A stretch of DNA of 64,000 nt from the NCBI GenBank assembly GCA_002393195.1, contig DGIK01000079.1, positions 1-64,000 of the forward strand, given 5' to 3'. Of this stretch, positions 52,790 to 61,353 are shown one piece after another (position 1 is the stretch's first letter; each line of letters starts with the position of its first letter). Both the position numbers and the translations under genes were made by a program. The stretch comes from Bacteroidales bacterium UBA3824 (GTDB taxonomy: Bacteria; Bacteroidota; Bacteroidia; Bacteroidales; UBA3824). Under the pieces are notes generated by a model. That model was not told where the DNA came from. It saw only the letters and a list, made by a program, of their open reading frames with translations, and did no database searches.

Positions 52790-53137
52790 TTACTTCTTGT
52801 CCTTCAATACCGTGTCGCCGTGTTCGCCGGTGCGGATAGACCAACAGTCGATGACATCGCTGAGGAAGATGCGACCGTCGCCAATATTGCCGGTGTGTGC
52901 GATTTTGAGGAGGACGTTGATTGTGTTTTCTACGATTACATCGCGACAGACGATGGTGATTGCCACGCGCTCGATGATGTCGGTGTTGTAGGCGACACCA
53001 CGGTAGATGCGCTCTTGACGCGACTGACCAATGCCGTGCACATCGTGGTACTCAAACCAATCGATGTCGGAGTTCAGCAAGGCTTCTTTCACCTCGTCAA
53101 ACTTGGTCTTCCTGATGATTGCTTCAATCCTTTTCAT
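52790..53137 (-). CDS. glnK: Nitrogen regulatory protein P-II
   Basis: 115 residues. MKRIEAIIRKTKFDEVKEAL is the P-II N-terminus, the T-loop reads RQERIYRGVAYNTDIIER with the modifiable Tyr kept, and TGNIGDGRIFLSDVIDCWSIRTGE is the nucleotide-binding B/C-loop region. P-II proteins read ATP/ADP and 2-oxoglutarate and block the ammonium channel when nitrogen is plentiful. Second gene of the operon. Confidence 0.95.
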   Translation of the reverse strand: MKRIEAIIRKTKFDEVKEALLNSDIDWFEYHDVHGIGQSRQERIYRGVAYNTDIIERVAITIVCRDVIVENTINVLLKIAHTGNIGDGRIFLSDVIDCWSIRTGEHGDTVLKDKK

Positions 53138-53224
53138 TTTGTTACGAATTTTACTTATTGGATATACGTGTATTACGTATTTTACTATTTTTAATGATTG
53201 CTTTACATTAACGGCAAAAAAAAT

Positions 53225-53968
53225 TCAAAAACTGAAATTGACACCGCCCACAAAATACGCCTCGCCGTGCGCACCCAAACCTGTCGGGTTGCAGATGACA
53301 GCCGCCGACGGGGTTACAGTGCAGAAGTTTTTGAGATTGTAGGTCTTCGACATCTCAAACTTCAATTCGGCGAAGTTGAAACCGTCCTTGCGCGTGTACA
53401 TCAGAGACTCCTCGTTTTCGATAGCCGCGCCAACTGTGAATCCCAAGTCGAGTCCACATTCCAACGATGGAGCGTAGCAAATCTCAATGTAGGAAGAATG
53501 GCCTTGGCTGTCGTCAGCCTTGCGGTTTGCACCCGCGAGCATCACATTGTAGGAGATTGAGAGCGGGAGGTCGGTCTTCTCCGAGAAGTCGTAACCCACG
53601 CCAAGTTCGAGGTAGTGGTAGGTCTTGTACGCACCGAAAAATTCAAACTTGTCTTGCGTCCACGTGTAATCCGTCAGCGACAAGAAAGCACCGCCTACCG
53701 AATAACTTGCATACAAGTCGATTTCGGTGTAGTCGTCCTTGCCAATTGCGGAGATGCCTGCAATGCCCGCGCTGAATCCGCCCGCCGCAAACTCGGCGTC
53801 GCCCACAAAAGAAAGTCCGGCACAATTGCCGCCGCGCCAAATATCATTGGTGGCGACACCGAGGTCGAAAGTCAATGGGCTGCCGTCGCCCTCCGCTTCC
53901 TGTGCTCTTGCACTCATTGCGGCAAGCGCAACCATCGCCGCCGCAATCATAATTCCAAAAGATTTCAT
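53225..53968 (-). CDS. TorF-family putative porin
   Basis: 247 residues, signal peptide ending SARAQ. The mature part begins GSPLTFDLGVATNDIWRGGNCAGL and continues as alternating strands (YTEIDLYASYSVGGAFLSLTDYTW, YHYLELGVGYDF, LPLSISYNVMLAG) to a closing strand YFVGGVNFSF, typical of this beta-barrel family, which is often found beside amt and glnK. It may admit nitrogen compounds through the outer membrane. First gene of the nitrogen operon. Confidence 0.8.
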   Translation of the reverse strand: MKSFGIMIAAAMVALAAMSARAQEAEGDGSPLTFDLGVATNDIWRGGNCAGLSFVGDAEFAAGGFSAGIAGISAIGKDDYTEIDLYASYSVGGAFLSLTDYTWTQDKFEFFGAYKTYHYLELGVGYDFSEKTDLPLSISYNVMLAGANRKADDSQGHSSYIEICYAPSLECGLDLGFTVGAAIENEESLMYTRKDGFNFAELKFEMSKTYNLKNFCTVTPSAAVICNPTGLGAHGEAYFVGGVNFSF

Positions 53969-54003
53969 ATCCCTATTTTTTAGTTAGTAATTGTTTTACG
54001 CTG

Positions 54004-54043
54004 CAAATGTAAAAGGGATATTTGGGGCGTACAAGCGTTTGTA
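54004..54043 (-). promoter_or_regulatory. Promoter and operator-like palindrome of the porin-glnK-amtB operon
   Basis: On the minus strand TTG, a 20-base spacer and TACATTTG (complement of 54004-54011). The palindrome TACAAGCGTTTGTA (54030-54043) covers the -33 box. The wider gap 53969-54239 also holds three GTAAAACG-type units near 54055-54092, between this operon and the end of the NUDIX gene. Confidence 0.5.
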
Positions 54044-54239
54044 TTGGCATTAAGCGTAAAACGTACATTAAAGACGTGTAAAACGTAAAACGGGGATAGT
54101 GAAAAAACGTATGCGCAAAACCATCATACTATATTATAGAGTCGTCATTGCCCACACCATTGCGTTTAATTTACAATCCTTAGAATACAATATCACCATC
54201 ATCGTCAACACCTTAACTATATGAAGATAATGTTCGGTA

Positions 54240-54947
54240 TCAAAACTCCATCTTAAACCGTCCATTCCCCTTCATAGCCTCATAAACATCTTGATTGAAA
54301 ATGTAATTCTTGGGTGTCCTTCCGGCGTGCCGTGAGGCGGGTGCGGCGATGCTTTCGTTGCACTCAGAAATGACGCCCGATTGCAGAATCTTTTTCATAA
54401 AATTGCGACGGTCGAACCTCACGCCCAAAATTGACTCGTACAATCGCTGCAAGTCAGGTATGGTAAAGTGCCTGTCCATCAGGTCAAAACCTATCGGTTC
54501 AAAATGTATCTTTTCACGTAGAGTATGCAACGCCTTGTCGAGGATTTCTTTATGGTCGAAGGCGAGTTCGGGCAACGCACCTAACGCAAACCAACGGGCG
54601 TCGGAGGCATCGTCGCCACCCTTTACGTCAGATTTTTTAACGAGAGAATAGTATGATACAGATATTACACGCTCGCGGGGGTCGCGATCCAACGCCGAAA
54701 AAACACCAAATTGCTCTATTACAGCGGGCTGCAACGATGTTTCTTCATACAATTCGCGGCGGATGCATTGGTCGGTGGTCTCGTCCATACGGAGAAAACC
54801 GCCTGGCAACGCCCACAACCCCTTGTAAGGCTCTATGCCACGACGTATCAAGAGGATTTTGATGCTCTGACCATCGAAGCCAAACACCGCGCAGTCGGTA
54901 GCAACAGCAGGATGCGGATATTCGTATTTATATTTTAGAGATGCCAT
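54240..54947 (-). CDS. NUDIX-type transcriptional regulator (NrtR/AraR-like)
   Basis: 235 residues. The N-terminal NUDIX domain has a full Nudix box (GGFLRMDETTDQCIRRELYEET, 22 residues spaced G-x5-E-x7-RELxEE); the C-terminal 80 residues form a winged helix (FTIPDLQRLYESILGVRFDRRNFMKKIL, ASRHAGRTPKNYIF). This is the architecture of NrtR-family regulators, which sense ADP-ribose-like ligands, or arabinose in the Bacteroides member AraR. The target is unknown. It is divergent from radC. Confidence 0.87.
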   Translation of the reverse strand: MASLKYKYEYPHPAVATDCAVFGFDGQSIKILLIRRGIEPYKGLWALPGGFLRMDETTDQCIRRELYEETSLQPAVIEQFGVFSALDRDPRERVISVSYYSLVKKSDVKGGDDASDARWFALGALPELAFDHKEILDKALHTLREKIHFEPIGFDLMDRHFTIPDLQRLYESILGVRFDRRNFMKKILQSGVISECNESIAAPASRHAGRTPKNYIFNQDVYEAMKGNGRFKMEF

Positions 54948-55063
54948 TTTGGATGTTGGTTTTAGCGTTAATAATACGCAAAAGTAATATTTTTTGTGGT
55001 TATTATAAAAAAAATGTTTACCTTTATCGAAAATTTTTTAATAGACCCACAAACCATATCATT

Positions 55064-55738
55064 ATGCCCATCAAAGATTGGAGCGAAGACGACCGCCCAC
55101 GCGAAAAACTAATGCAAAAGGGCGCGGAATCGTGCTCTACGGCAGAACTTCTCGCCATCCTAATGACCAACGGAACGCGCACAAAATCAGCCGTGGAACT
55201 TGGCGAGGAGGTGCTCAAAAATTGCGAAAACAACCTCGTGATGTTTGTACGCAGCACATTGGATGCGTACCAAGACGTTGTTGGCATAGGTCCGGCAAAA
55301 GCCTGCATCATCAAGGCGGCTGCCGAACTCGGACGGCGTATCCACATGGCAAGCCTTGGAGAAGTCATCAAAATCAACAGCCCCGAAACAGCATACGAAG
55401 TGATGCAGTTTTTGAGGTTCAAGGGCTGCGAGGAGTTTTGGGCAATATTCACCAACAATTCGGGGATGTTGATACAAAAATCGCAGGTGGGATCGGGCAA
55501 CGGGGCAGCCGTGCCGGTGGATTTCCGCAAACTCACCTCGCAGGCAATAAGTTGCAACGCCACACGCGTCATCCTCTGCCACAACCATCCCGGAGGCAGC
55601 CGTATGCCGTCGCAACAAGACATTGTGCTCACCCAAGACATCAAGAAGATGTTGGAACTCATCAACGTCTCCGTCGTGGAACACATCATCATCGCTGGCG
55701 ACAGTTATTTTAGTTTTGTGGAAAATCAAATACTATAA
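55064..55738 (+). CDS. radC: RadC-family JAB-domain protein
   Basis: 224 residues from MPIKDWSEDDRPREKLMQKG, the normal RadC start; upstream in-frame codons are promoter and leader. A helix-hairpin-helix (VVGIGPAKACIIKAAAELGRR) precedes a JAB domain with the metal motif HNHPGGSRMPSQQD (HxH-x7-S-x2-D). The true function of the family is unsettled despite its DNA-repair name. Single gene. Confidence 0.93.
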   Translation: MPIKDWSEDDRPREKLMQKGAESCSTAELLAILMTNGTRTKSAVELGEEVLKNCENNLVMFVRSTLDAYQDVVGIGPAKACIIKAAAELGRRIHMASLGEVIKINSPETAYEVMQFLRFKGCEEFWAIFTNNSGMLIQKSQVGSGNGAAVPVDFRKLTSQAISCNATRVILCHNHPGGSRMPSQQDIVLTQDIKKMLELINVSVVEHIIIAGDSYFSFVENQIL

Positions 55739-55824
55739 TTAAAAATATATTTGCAATTACTAACGTTTAATTTCAAAATACTTGTTATATTTGCGCAATG
55801 TTACATTAAATATTTAAGGCAATG

Positions 55825-56064
55825 ATGAAAGAACCCAACATAGACCTTGACGAGTATATGCCGCAATCGAAGACATCCAAAGCCCCCGCCCCGACAATTG
55901 ACGACGAGGAAGAGGATGCCAAGTACGAATATGTATGTGTCAACAAAGAACATCTCATTGCACGCGCAATGGCAGGCTATTGGCAGATTAAAAATGGTCA
56001 ATATACCGACAGCGTTGAAATGTTCAAAAAATTGAGACAACATTATAAAATGGAGGCTGTATGA
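55825..56064 (+). CDS. Antitoxin of a ParE-type pair
   Basis: 79 residues (an extra ATG lies one codon upstream). A disordered acidic start (EPNIDLDEYMPQSKTSKAP, DDEEEDAKYEY) leads into helices (HLIARAMAGYWQIKNGQYTDSVEMFKKLRQHY). It overlaps the toxin start by 4 bases (ATGA). A TATATTTG-like -7 box is upstream near 55787. It should bind the toxin encoded next. Confidence 0.75.
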   Translation: MKEPNIDLDEYMPQSKTSKAPAPTIDDEEEDAKYEYVCVNKEHLIARAMAGYWQIKNGQYTDSVEMFKKLRQHYKMEAV

Positions 56065-56378
56065 TTGTCAATTGGTCTGATTATGCCCAATTTGAGTTTC
56101 TCAAAACGCTTGACTACGTAGAAGAACACTTTGGCGAACAAACTCGAAACAAATTGTTCAACAGCGTCAACCATACCAACGACATCCTAATACAAAACCC
56201 GTTTGCAGGGAGGAAAGAACCATTGTTGGGAAATGATATGATACAATACAGGAGCATTTTGGTAAGCGACATCAACAGAATAATATATTTTGTTGACAAA
56301 GGTAATGTCAATGTAGTTGACTTTTGGGATATGCGGCGCGACCCAGATTTCCTTGCAAAAAGAATTTCAAATTACTGA
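56061..56378 (+). CDS. RelE/ParE-family toxin
   Basis: 105 residues. WSDYAQFEFLKTLDYVEEHFG, NPFAGRKEPLLGNDMIQYRSILVSDINRIIYFVD and VDFWDMRRDP are the ParE/RelE fold elements (helical hairpin, then the R-x-I-Y strand and the closing D-R pair). Members poison gyrase or cut mRNA; which applies cannot be told by eye. A truncated relative lies at 25426-25650. Confidence 0.85.
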   Translation: MIVNWSDYAQFEFLKTLDYVEEHFGEQTRNKLFNSVNHTNDILIQNPFAGRKEPLLGNDMIQYRSILVSDINRIIYFVDKGNVNVVDFWDMRRDPDFLAKRISNY

Positions 56379-56430
56379 TAAAATATTCCGCGAAAAATAT
56401 TATCTTTGCGCATCATAAAAAAGACACATC

Positions 56431-57348
56431 GTGAGCATCAGGTACTGTCATCATAAGGACATCGACTTCGACAAGTGGGAGAACTGCGTCAGCAATTCCC
56501 TCAATGCCTGCGTGTTTGGACACGTGTGGTACTTGAACAACATTTCGCTCGCGTGGGACGGCATCATAATGGGCAATTACGACGCGGTGATGCCCGTATT
56601 CCGCGACGCCGACAGAATGTACCTGCCTTACGGGATGCTTTGGACGGGCATCTACTGCAAAGACAGCCTTACGCCAAGAATATGCCAAGGCTTCATCGAT
56701 TTCATCGACCAAACGTTTAAGTACGTAAACATTACATTAGATAAGTATTTCTTTGACAATGTGGAGGTTAATGGCCGTCTCTCAAAGGAATACATCTATC
56801 AGTTGGACACCTTCAAGGGCATCTCCAATATCGACGTGCAGGGACTCGTAGGCACTGTCAATTATAACCGCTACACCTGCCGTGATCATATCATCAACAC
56901 CGTGAAGGCTGTGATTTACAGCGACTTTATGGACATCGACAAGTCGCTATCCTTCAAGACCGCTATGATGCTCAAAAACCTGGCTTACAAGGCAGTGGAG
57001 CACAGGTTTGGGTGCTATACCGAACTCTTGGAGCGCAACGTATCGCCGAGAGGATCGGCGTTGGTGGTATTTGGCGACAGCTACATATTCATGCCGTTTT
57101 TTGGCACAGCCAATATGCCCACCGACTCAAGTTTCGGGCGGATATTGTTGCTCTCGCACATTGTCAACAAGTATTTTGCACACAAGCCGGGCATCCTCGT
57201 CATCGACTCTCAAAAATGCGGCATCCCGACGCAAGCCCTCGAAAAGATGGGCTTCAAGAAATACGCATACTGCCGATACAAGGTGGATATGCTCTCAAAA
57301 ATCACTAACTTGTTCAAAACCAACAGACAAACACAATTCAGCGAATGA
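56431..57348 (+). CDS. FemAB/GNAT-like protein of unknown function
   Basis: 305 residues from a GTG start. Aromatic-rich opening (DIDFDKWENCVSNSLNACVFGHVWYLNNIS, WDGIIMGNYDAVMPVFRDADRMYLPYGMLW) matches the N-terminal acyltransferase-like fold of FemAB-type proteins common in Bacteroidota; the second half has ALVVFGDSYIFMPFFGTAN and GILVIDSQKCGIPTQALEKMGFKKYAYCRY, a GNAT-like end. The substrate is unknown. It overlaps exoA by 4 bases, so it is translationally coupled to it. Confidence 0.6.
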   Translation: MSIRYCHHKDIDFDKWENCVSNSLNACVFGHVWYLNNISLAWDGIIMGNYDAVMPVFRDADRMYLPYGMLWTGIYCKDSLTPRICQGFIDFIDQTFKYVNITLDKYFFDNVEVNGRLSKEYIYQLDTFKGISNIDVQGLVGTVNYNRYTCRDHIINTVKAVIYSDFMDIDKSLSFKTAMMLKNLAYKAVEHRFGCYTELLERNVSPRGSALVVFGDSYIFMPFFGTANMPTDSSFGRILLLSHIVNKYFAHKPGILVIDSQKCGIPTQALEKMGFKKYAYCRYKVDMLSKITNLFKTNRQTQFSE

Positions 57349-58106
57349 AAATCATATCATACAATCTCAACGGCATCAGAGCCGCAGTTACCAAAGGGCT
57401 TTACAATTGGCTCAAGGTCGAAAACCCCGACATCCTCTGCATTCAGGAGACCAAGGCGCAACCCGAACAGATAGACGAAATCGAGTTTAAGCGATTGGGC
57501 TACAAGTGCTATTGGCACTCGGCGCAGAAGAAGGGCTACTCCGGCACGGGAATCGTCACCAAAATAGCACCCAAGCACGTAGAATACGGCATGGGCATAG
57601 AGAAGTACGACGACGAGGGACGCGTAATCCGCGCCGACTACGACGGCTATTCAGTGATTTCGGTCTATCATCCGTCCGGCACGAGCGGCGACGAGCGTCA
57701 GGCTTTCAAGATGCAATGGCTCGAAGACTTCACCGAATACATCGAGAATTTGCGCAAGGATTTCCCAAAACTCATCATCAACGGCGACTTCAATATCTGC
57801 CGCCTTTGGATAGACATCAACAACCCCGAAAAACACGAAGACGTGTCGGGATTCCTGCCCGAAGAGCGCGAATGGTTTCAGAGGTTTGTGGATTTGGGAT
57901 ACGTGGATAGTTTCCGCGAATTCAACAACGAAGAAAAACAATATTCGTGGTGGTCGTACCGTGGCGGCAGTTATCAGAAAAACCTCGGCTGGCGCATCGA
58001 CTACAATATGGTAACATACAACCTCAAAGACCAACTCCGCTCCGCCTTCATCCGCCCCGAATTGAGATTCAGCGACCACTGCCCGGTGGGGATTGAGATA
58101 TTTTAA
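57345..58106 (+). CDS. xth: Exodeoxyribonuclease III (AP endonuclease)
   Basis: 253 residues of the EEP nuclease fold: MKIISYNLNGIRAAVTKGL, DILCIQETKAQ (catalytic Glu), YSGTGIVTK, VISVYHPSG, INGDFNICRL (Asp-Asn pair), SWWSYRGG and GWRIDYNMV, ending SDHCPVGIEI (catalytic His). It cuts DNA at abasic sites and trims 3' ends. The tyrosine-type Y of GDYN is F here, a small change. Middle gene of a coupled trio with the FemAB-like protein and rsgA. Confidence 0.95.
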   Translation: MKIISYNLNGIRAAVTKGLYNWLKVENPDILCIQETKAQPEQIDEIEFKRLGYKCYWHSAQKKGYSGTGIVTKIAPKHVEYGMGIEKYDDEGRVIRADYDGYSVISVYHPSGTSGDERQAFKMQWLEDFTEYIENLRKDFPKLIINGDFNICRLWIDINNPEKHEDVSGFLPEEREWFQRFVDLGYVDSFREFNNEEKQYSWWSYRGGSYQKNLGWRIDYNMVTYNLKDQLRSAFIRPELRFSDHCPVGIEIF

Positions 58107-58110
58107 GATT

Positions 58111-59064
58111 ATGACAGGCACAGTAATAAAATCCACCGGCAGCAACTACCTCGTCCGCGACAACGGCGACGGCACGATAATTCCCTGCAAGATACGCGGC
58201 AAACTTCGTCTCGACGGCAATAAGAGCACCAACCCCGTTGCCGTGGGCGATATTGTTGATTATGATATGGAAACAAGCGGCGACGTGGGCGTCATCTCCA
58301 ATATACAAAAGCGTCAAAACTGCATCGTCCGCCGCGCCACCAACCTCAGCCGTCAGTCGCAGGTGATAGCCGCCAACATAGACCAATGCCTGATTGTTAC
58401 GACATTGATAATGCCCGAAACGCCTTTGGAGTTCATCGACAGGTTTCTCGTGTCGGCGGAGGCGTACAAGGTAACTCCTATCATCGTCTTCAACAAGTGC
58501 GACCTCTGCAAGGACGAGGGCGTTGCGGAAGAATTAAAACGCCGCATCGACCTCTACACCAATATCGGCTACCGTTGCCACTGCACGTCGTCGGTAACGG
58601 GCGAGGGCATCGACACTCTCCGCGATATCCTCCGCGACAAGACCACGCTACTTTCGGGACGCTCCGGCACGGGCAAATCTACCCTCATCAATACCATCAA
58701 CCCCGGACTCAACCTCCGCACGGGCGAGATTTCGTCGGCGCACTTGGACGGCAAACATACAACTACTTTTGCTGAAATGTTTCCTTTAAGTTTCGGTGGT
58801 TATGTGGTTGATACACCGGGTATTAGGAGTTTTGGAACGGCAGGGCTTACCAATGAGGACGTCGCCCACAATTTCCCGGAATTTTTCAGTAGGCTGAGCG
58901 AGTGCCGCTTTTATAATTGCACACATACCAACGAACCCGGTTGCGCCGTAAAAGCCGCCGTCGAAAACGGCGAAATCGAATTTTCGCGCTACGAGAGTTA
59001 CCTCTCGATATGCTTTGAAGACGGCGGCAAGCACAGGATGTCGCGGAAGGAGATATATGGATGA
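58111..59064 (+). CDS. rsgA: Ribosome small-subunit maturation GTPase RsgA
   Basis: 317 residues from MTGTVIKSTGSNYLVRD; a longer frame would overlap the xth stop. An OB-fold (CKIRGKLRLDG, NPVAVGDIVDYD), then the circularly permuted GTPase: NKCDLC (G4), LLSGRSGTGKSTLINTI (G1), HTTTFAEMF (G2), VDTPGIRSFG (G3), and a zinc knuckle ECRFYNCTHTNEPGCAV. RsgA checks late 30S subunits. The start is 4 bases after the xth stop. Confidence 0.95.
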   Translation: MTGTVIKSTGSNYLVRDNGDGTIIPCKIRGKLRLDGNKSTNPVAVGDIVDYDMETSGDVGVISNIQKRQNCIVRRATNLSRQSQVIAANIDQCLIVTTLIMPETPLEFIDRFLVSAEAYKVTPIIVFNKCDLCKDEGVAEELKRRIDLYTNIGYRCHCTSSVTGEGIDTLRDILRDKTTLLSGRSGTGKSTLINTINPGLNLRTGEISSAHLDGKHTTTFAEMFPLSFGGYVVDTPGIRSFGTAGLTNEDVAHNFPEFFSRLSECRFYNCTHTNEPGCAVKAAVENGEIEFSRYESYLSICFEDGGKHRMSRKEIYG

Positions 59065-59227
59065 TGGCTACGTTGAGGGCTTTGTGACATTCTTTCAAAA
59101 ATACGAGAATAACAACGGGCAGCAAAGAAACAAATAAAATAAAAAAGGAAAAAAATATGCTAAAAAATTGGATTTTGAGTAAAAAAATCTAAATTTGCAC
59201 CGTAAAATAATCAAATAATTGCGATTG

Positions 59228-60346
59228 ATGAAAATAACATTTATATATCTGCTGATTTGCATCTTGTTTGTGCCGGCTTGCGGAGAGTTAACGTCAGGTG
59301 GCGGTATAAGCAACGATTTTAGGATCTTAGGCATAAGTGTGCAAGATGACAAAGGATATGCACTTGCGGACAAAACTGTTTATGTGTTTTTAGATGAGTT
59401 CCCGCCAACATACACAAATGCTATGTTCTCAGATGATAATAGCATTGCTTCTTTTAAAGAAGAAGATGCAGTTGCAAGCGCAATAACTCACCAGGATGGT
59501 AGTATTTGTGTTGATTTTAGTACTACTCAACTAACTACTGATGATGTTTTTATTAATTACGAAGAGGCTTTAAAACATAAATATTACTTTATTGTGTTTG
59601 ACGATAATCATAAGCCTTATGGTTTTGAATATTTTATAAAAGTTGCAGAGCATAACAATCCGATTTCTAAAATAATCATTCTTCCATCCAACAATAATCC
59701 TGCTTTAAACTTTTCAGATGTTACCGTGAGCCCCGATGCTGATGAAAATATGTCAATATTATTTAATGTTAACAATAAAGAAAAAATTCAATCCCTGTAT
59801 ATTTGTGATAAAAATCATACGATTATGGAGGATTTATCAGGTCAAATTAATGACGATTTTAGTTATGACGGTTGCGCTTTCGTTTATTCTTCGAAAATAC
59901 CGATCGACAATTATTATATTTGTGCGCAAACAACTGACAATCTTACTGCTGAATTCCCGTTAGGCGAGAACATAGATTATGTAATCGGTAATCATTTGAC
60001 TTATCTGTCTATTTTTGACAACAAAAGTTATACTATGGAGAATGCAGTAGTCAATAAGGTAGATGTAATGTCGGTTTCATCGGATGATGGTCGTGTCTAT
60101 GGATTAAAAGCAGCAGAAAAAGCACACAATGCAACAGTTGCAGAAAATGCGAGGAAGGTTCTTCTAATCCAAGACGGGAACCAGGTGTCTGAGGTTGTAG
60201 AAAACGGAATTATTATTGCTGAAAATGGATGTATTTGTAAGATTAATTCAATTACAAATGATAACAATGATGCAATAATCAATATGTTCACCATAAAAAA
60301 CAGTGAAAAAATTACAATTGATTTATCTGATAATTTATTCCAATGA
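59228..60346 (+). CDS. Hypothetical lipoprotein
   Basis: 372 residues from MKITFIYLLICILFVPACGEL, a lipoprotein signal with lipobox VPAC. The mature protein is beta-rich and acidic, opening with FRILGISVQDDKGYALADKTVYVFL, which looks like an Ig-like or carboxypeptidase-regulatory-like fold; the rest is not recognised. Its codon use is more AT-rich than the housekeeping genes on the left. The stop overlaps the next start by 4 bases (ATGA), so it is co-translated with the barrel protein that follows. Confidence 0.75.
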   Translation: MKITFIYLLICILFVPACGELTSGGGISNDFRILGISVQDDKGYALADKTVYVFLDEFPPTYTNAMFSDDNSIASFKEEDAVASAITHQDGSICVDFSTTQLTTDDVFINYEEALKHKYYFIVFDDNHKPYGFEYFIKVAEHNNPISKIIILPSNNNPALNFSDVTVSPDADENMSILFNVNNKEKIQSLYICDKNHTIMEDLSGQINDDFSYDGCAFVYSSKIPIDNYYICAQTTDNLTAEFPLGENIDYVIGNHLTYLSIFDNKSYTMENAVVNKVDVMSVSSDDGRVYGLKAAEKAHNATVAENARKVLLIQDGNQVSEVVENGIIIAENGCICKINSITNDNNDAIINMFTIKNSEKITIDLSDNLFQ

Positions 60347-61218
60347 AAAAATTATTATTTCTCATATTATTTGTATCATTCTTTGTGATATCGGCTTTTG
60401 GTCAGAAAACTATCGTAACTGGTTCTGTAAAAAATTCGAATGGAGAACCTATGGCGGCAGTAGTTGTTACGGAAAAAGGCGTAACAAATACAACTCTGAC
60501 AGATTCCGAAGGACGGTATAGAATAGAAGTACAGCCAAATGCCGTCATTGAATTTTCTATGTTAGGATACAAAAATAATACGTTTAAAACTTCGAGTTCC
60601 CCTTCCAACACTATTGATATAATACTCATAAAGAAAAAATATGTAAAACTCGGAGCGTTCGGAGGTATGAATATGAGCGTTGACGGTCTTTTTGTGTTCT
60701 CGGATTTACATGACAAAATCAACAATCATAACATCAAACCTTGCTATGGTTATTATAATGCGGGGATATATATTGACGTAGTTTCTTTGCGAACTTTTTC
60801 CTCTGAATTTGGAATATGGTTTAGTTCAAGGGGCATAAAAGAAGAATTTGATTCTTATAAAGGTGTTTCACAATTTTATTATGTGTCGATACCTGTTCCG
60901 ATGCTTGCAAAATTCAAGTTTAGAAGTGGCAAAACAGGTATATATGGTTTATGCGGATTTGTTTGCGACATATTCTTAAAAGGCGACGTAAAAGAAACTT
61001 ATTATGAAAAAGAACGCAGCATTAATATTAGTAATAATATAGTTTCTCCCGTTTCTCCGGGTTTCCTTTGCGGGTTAGGTTATGAGACAAAAATAGGTTT
61101 TGGCATAAGGTTAGATTATAATGCTTGGACTGTATTTAACAAACCGAATTACTGTTTGATGCATAATTTCAATGCCTCACTCACTTACACCATTCCGAGG
61201 AAAAAAGATAAAATGTAA
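60343..61218 (+). CDS. Outer-membrane barrel with carboxypeptidase-like regulatory domain
   Basis: 291 residues: signal peptide MKKLLFLILFVSFFVISAFG, a regulatory-like domain (about 22-95: VTGSVKNSNGEPMAAVVVTEKGVTNTTLTDSEGRYRIEV, the CarboxypepD_reg pattern) and an eight-strand-type barrel (VKLGAFGGMNMSVDGLFV, YNAGIYIDVVSL, FSSEFGIWFSSRGI, YYVSIPVPMLAKFKF, FLCGLGYETKIGFGIRLDYN) close to PorT-type proteins. Probably works with the lipoprotein encoded just upstream. Confidence 0.8.
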   Translation: MKKLLFLILFVSFFVISAFGQKTIVTGSVKNSNGEPMAAVVVTEKGVTNTTLTDSEGRYRIEVQPNAVIEFSMLGYKNNTFKTSSSPSNTIDIILIKKKYVKLGAFGGMNMSVDGLFVFSDLHDKINNHNIKPCYGYYNAGIYIDVVSLRTFSSEFGIWFSSRGIKEEFDSYKGVSQFYYVSIPVPMLAKFKFRSGKTGIYGLCGFVCDIFLKGDVKETYYEKERSINISNNIVSPVSPGFLCGLGYETKIGFGIRLDYNAWTVFNKPNYCLMHNFNASLTYTIPRKKDKM

Positions 61219-61232
61219 TTGCAGTACAAAAC

Positions 61233-61285
61233 AAAAAGTTTTTACCAAATCTATCAAAAAAAGTGAGATTTGGTAAAAACTTTTT
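61233..61285. terminator. Terminator between barrel gene and alcohol dehydrogenase gene
   Basis: A perfect 20-bp stem (arms 61233-61252 and 61266-61285, containing TTTTTACCAAATCT) with a 13-base loop. A and T ends allow action in both directions. Confidence 0.85.
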
Positions 61286-61353
61286 ATAAGTAGTTGATTA
61301 TCAATAATGTTTTTTCTGCGAAAATAATCGTCTTAATTAAAAAGTGGGACAAC

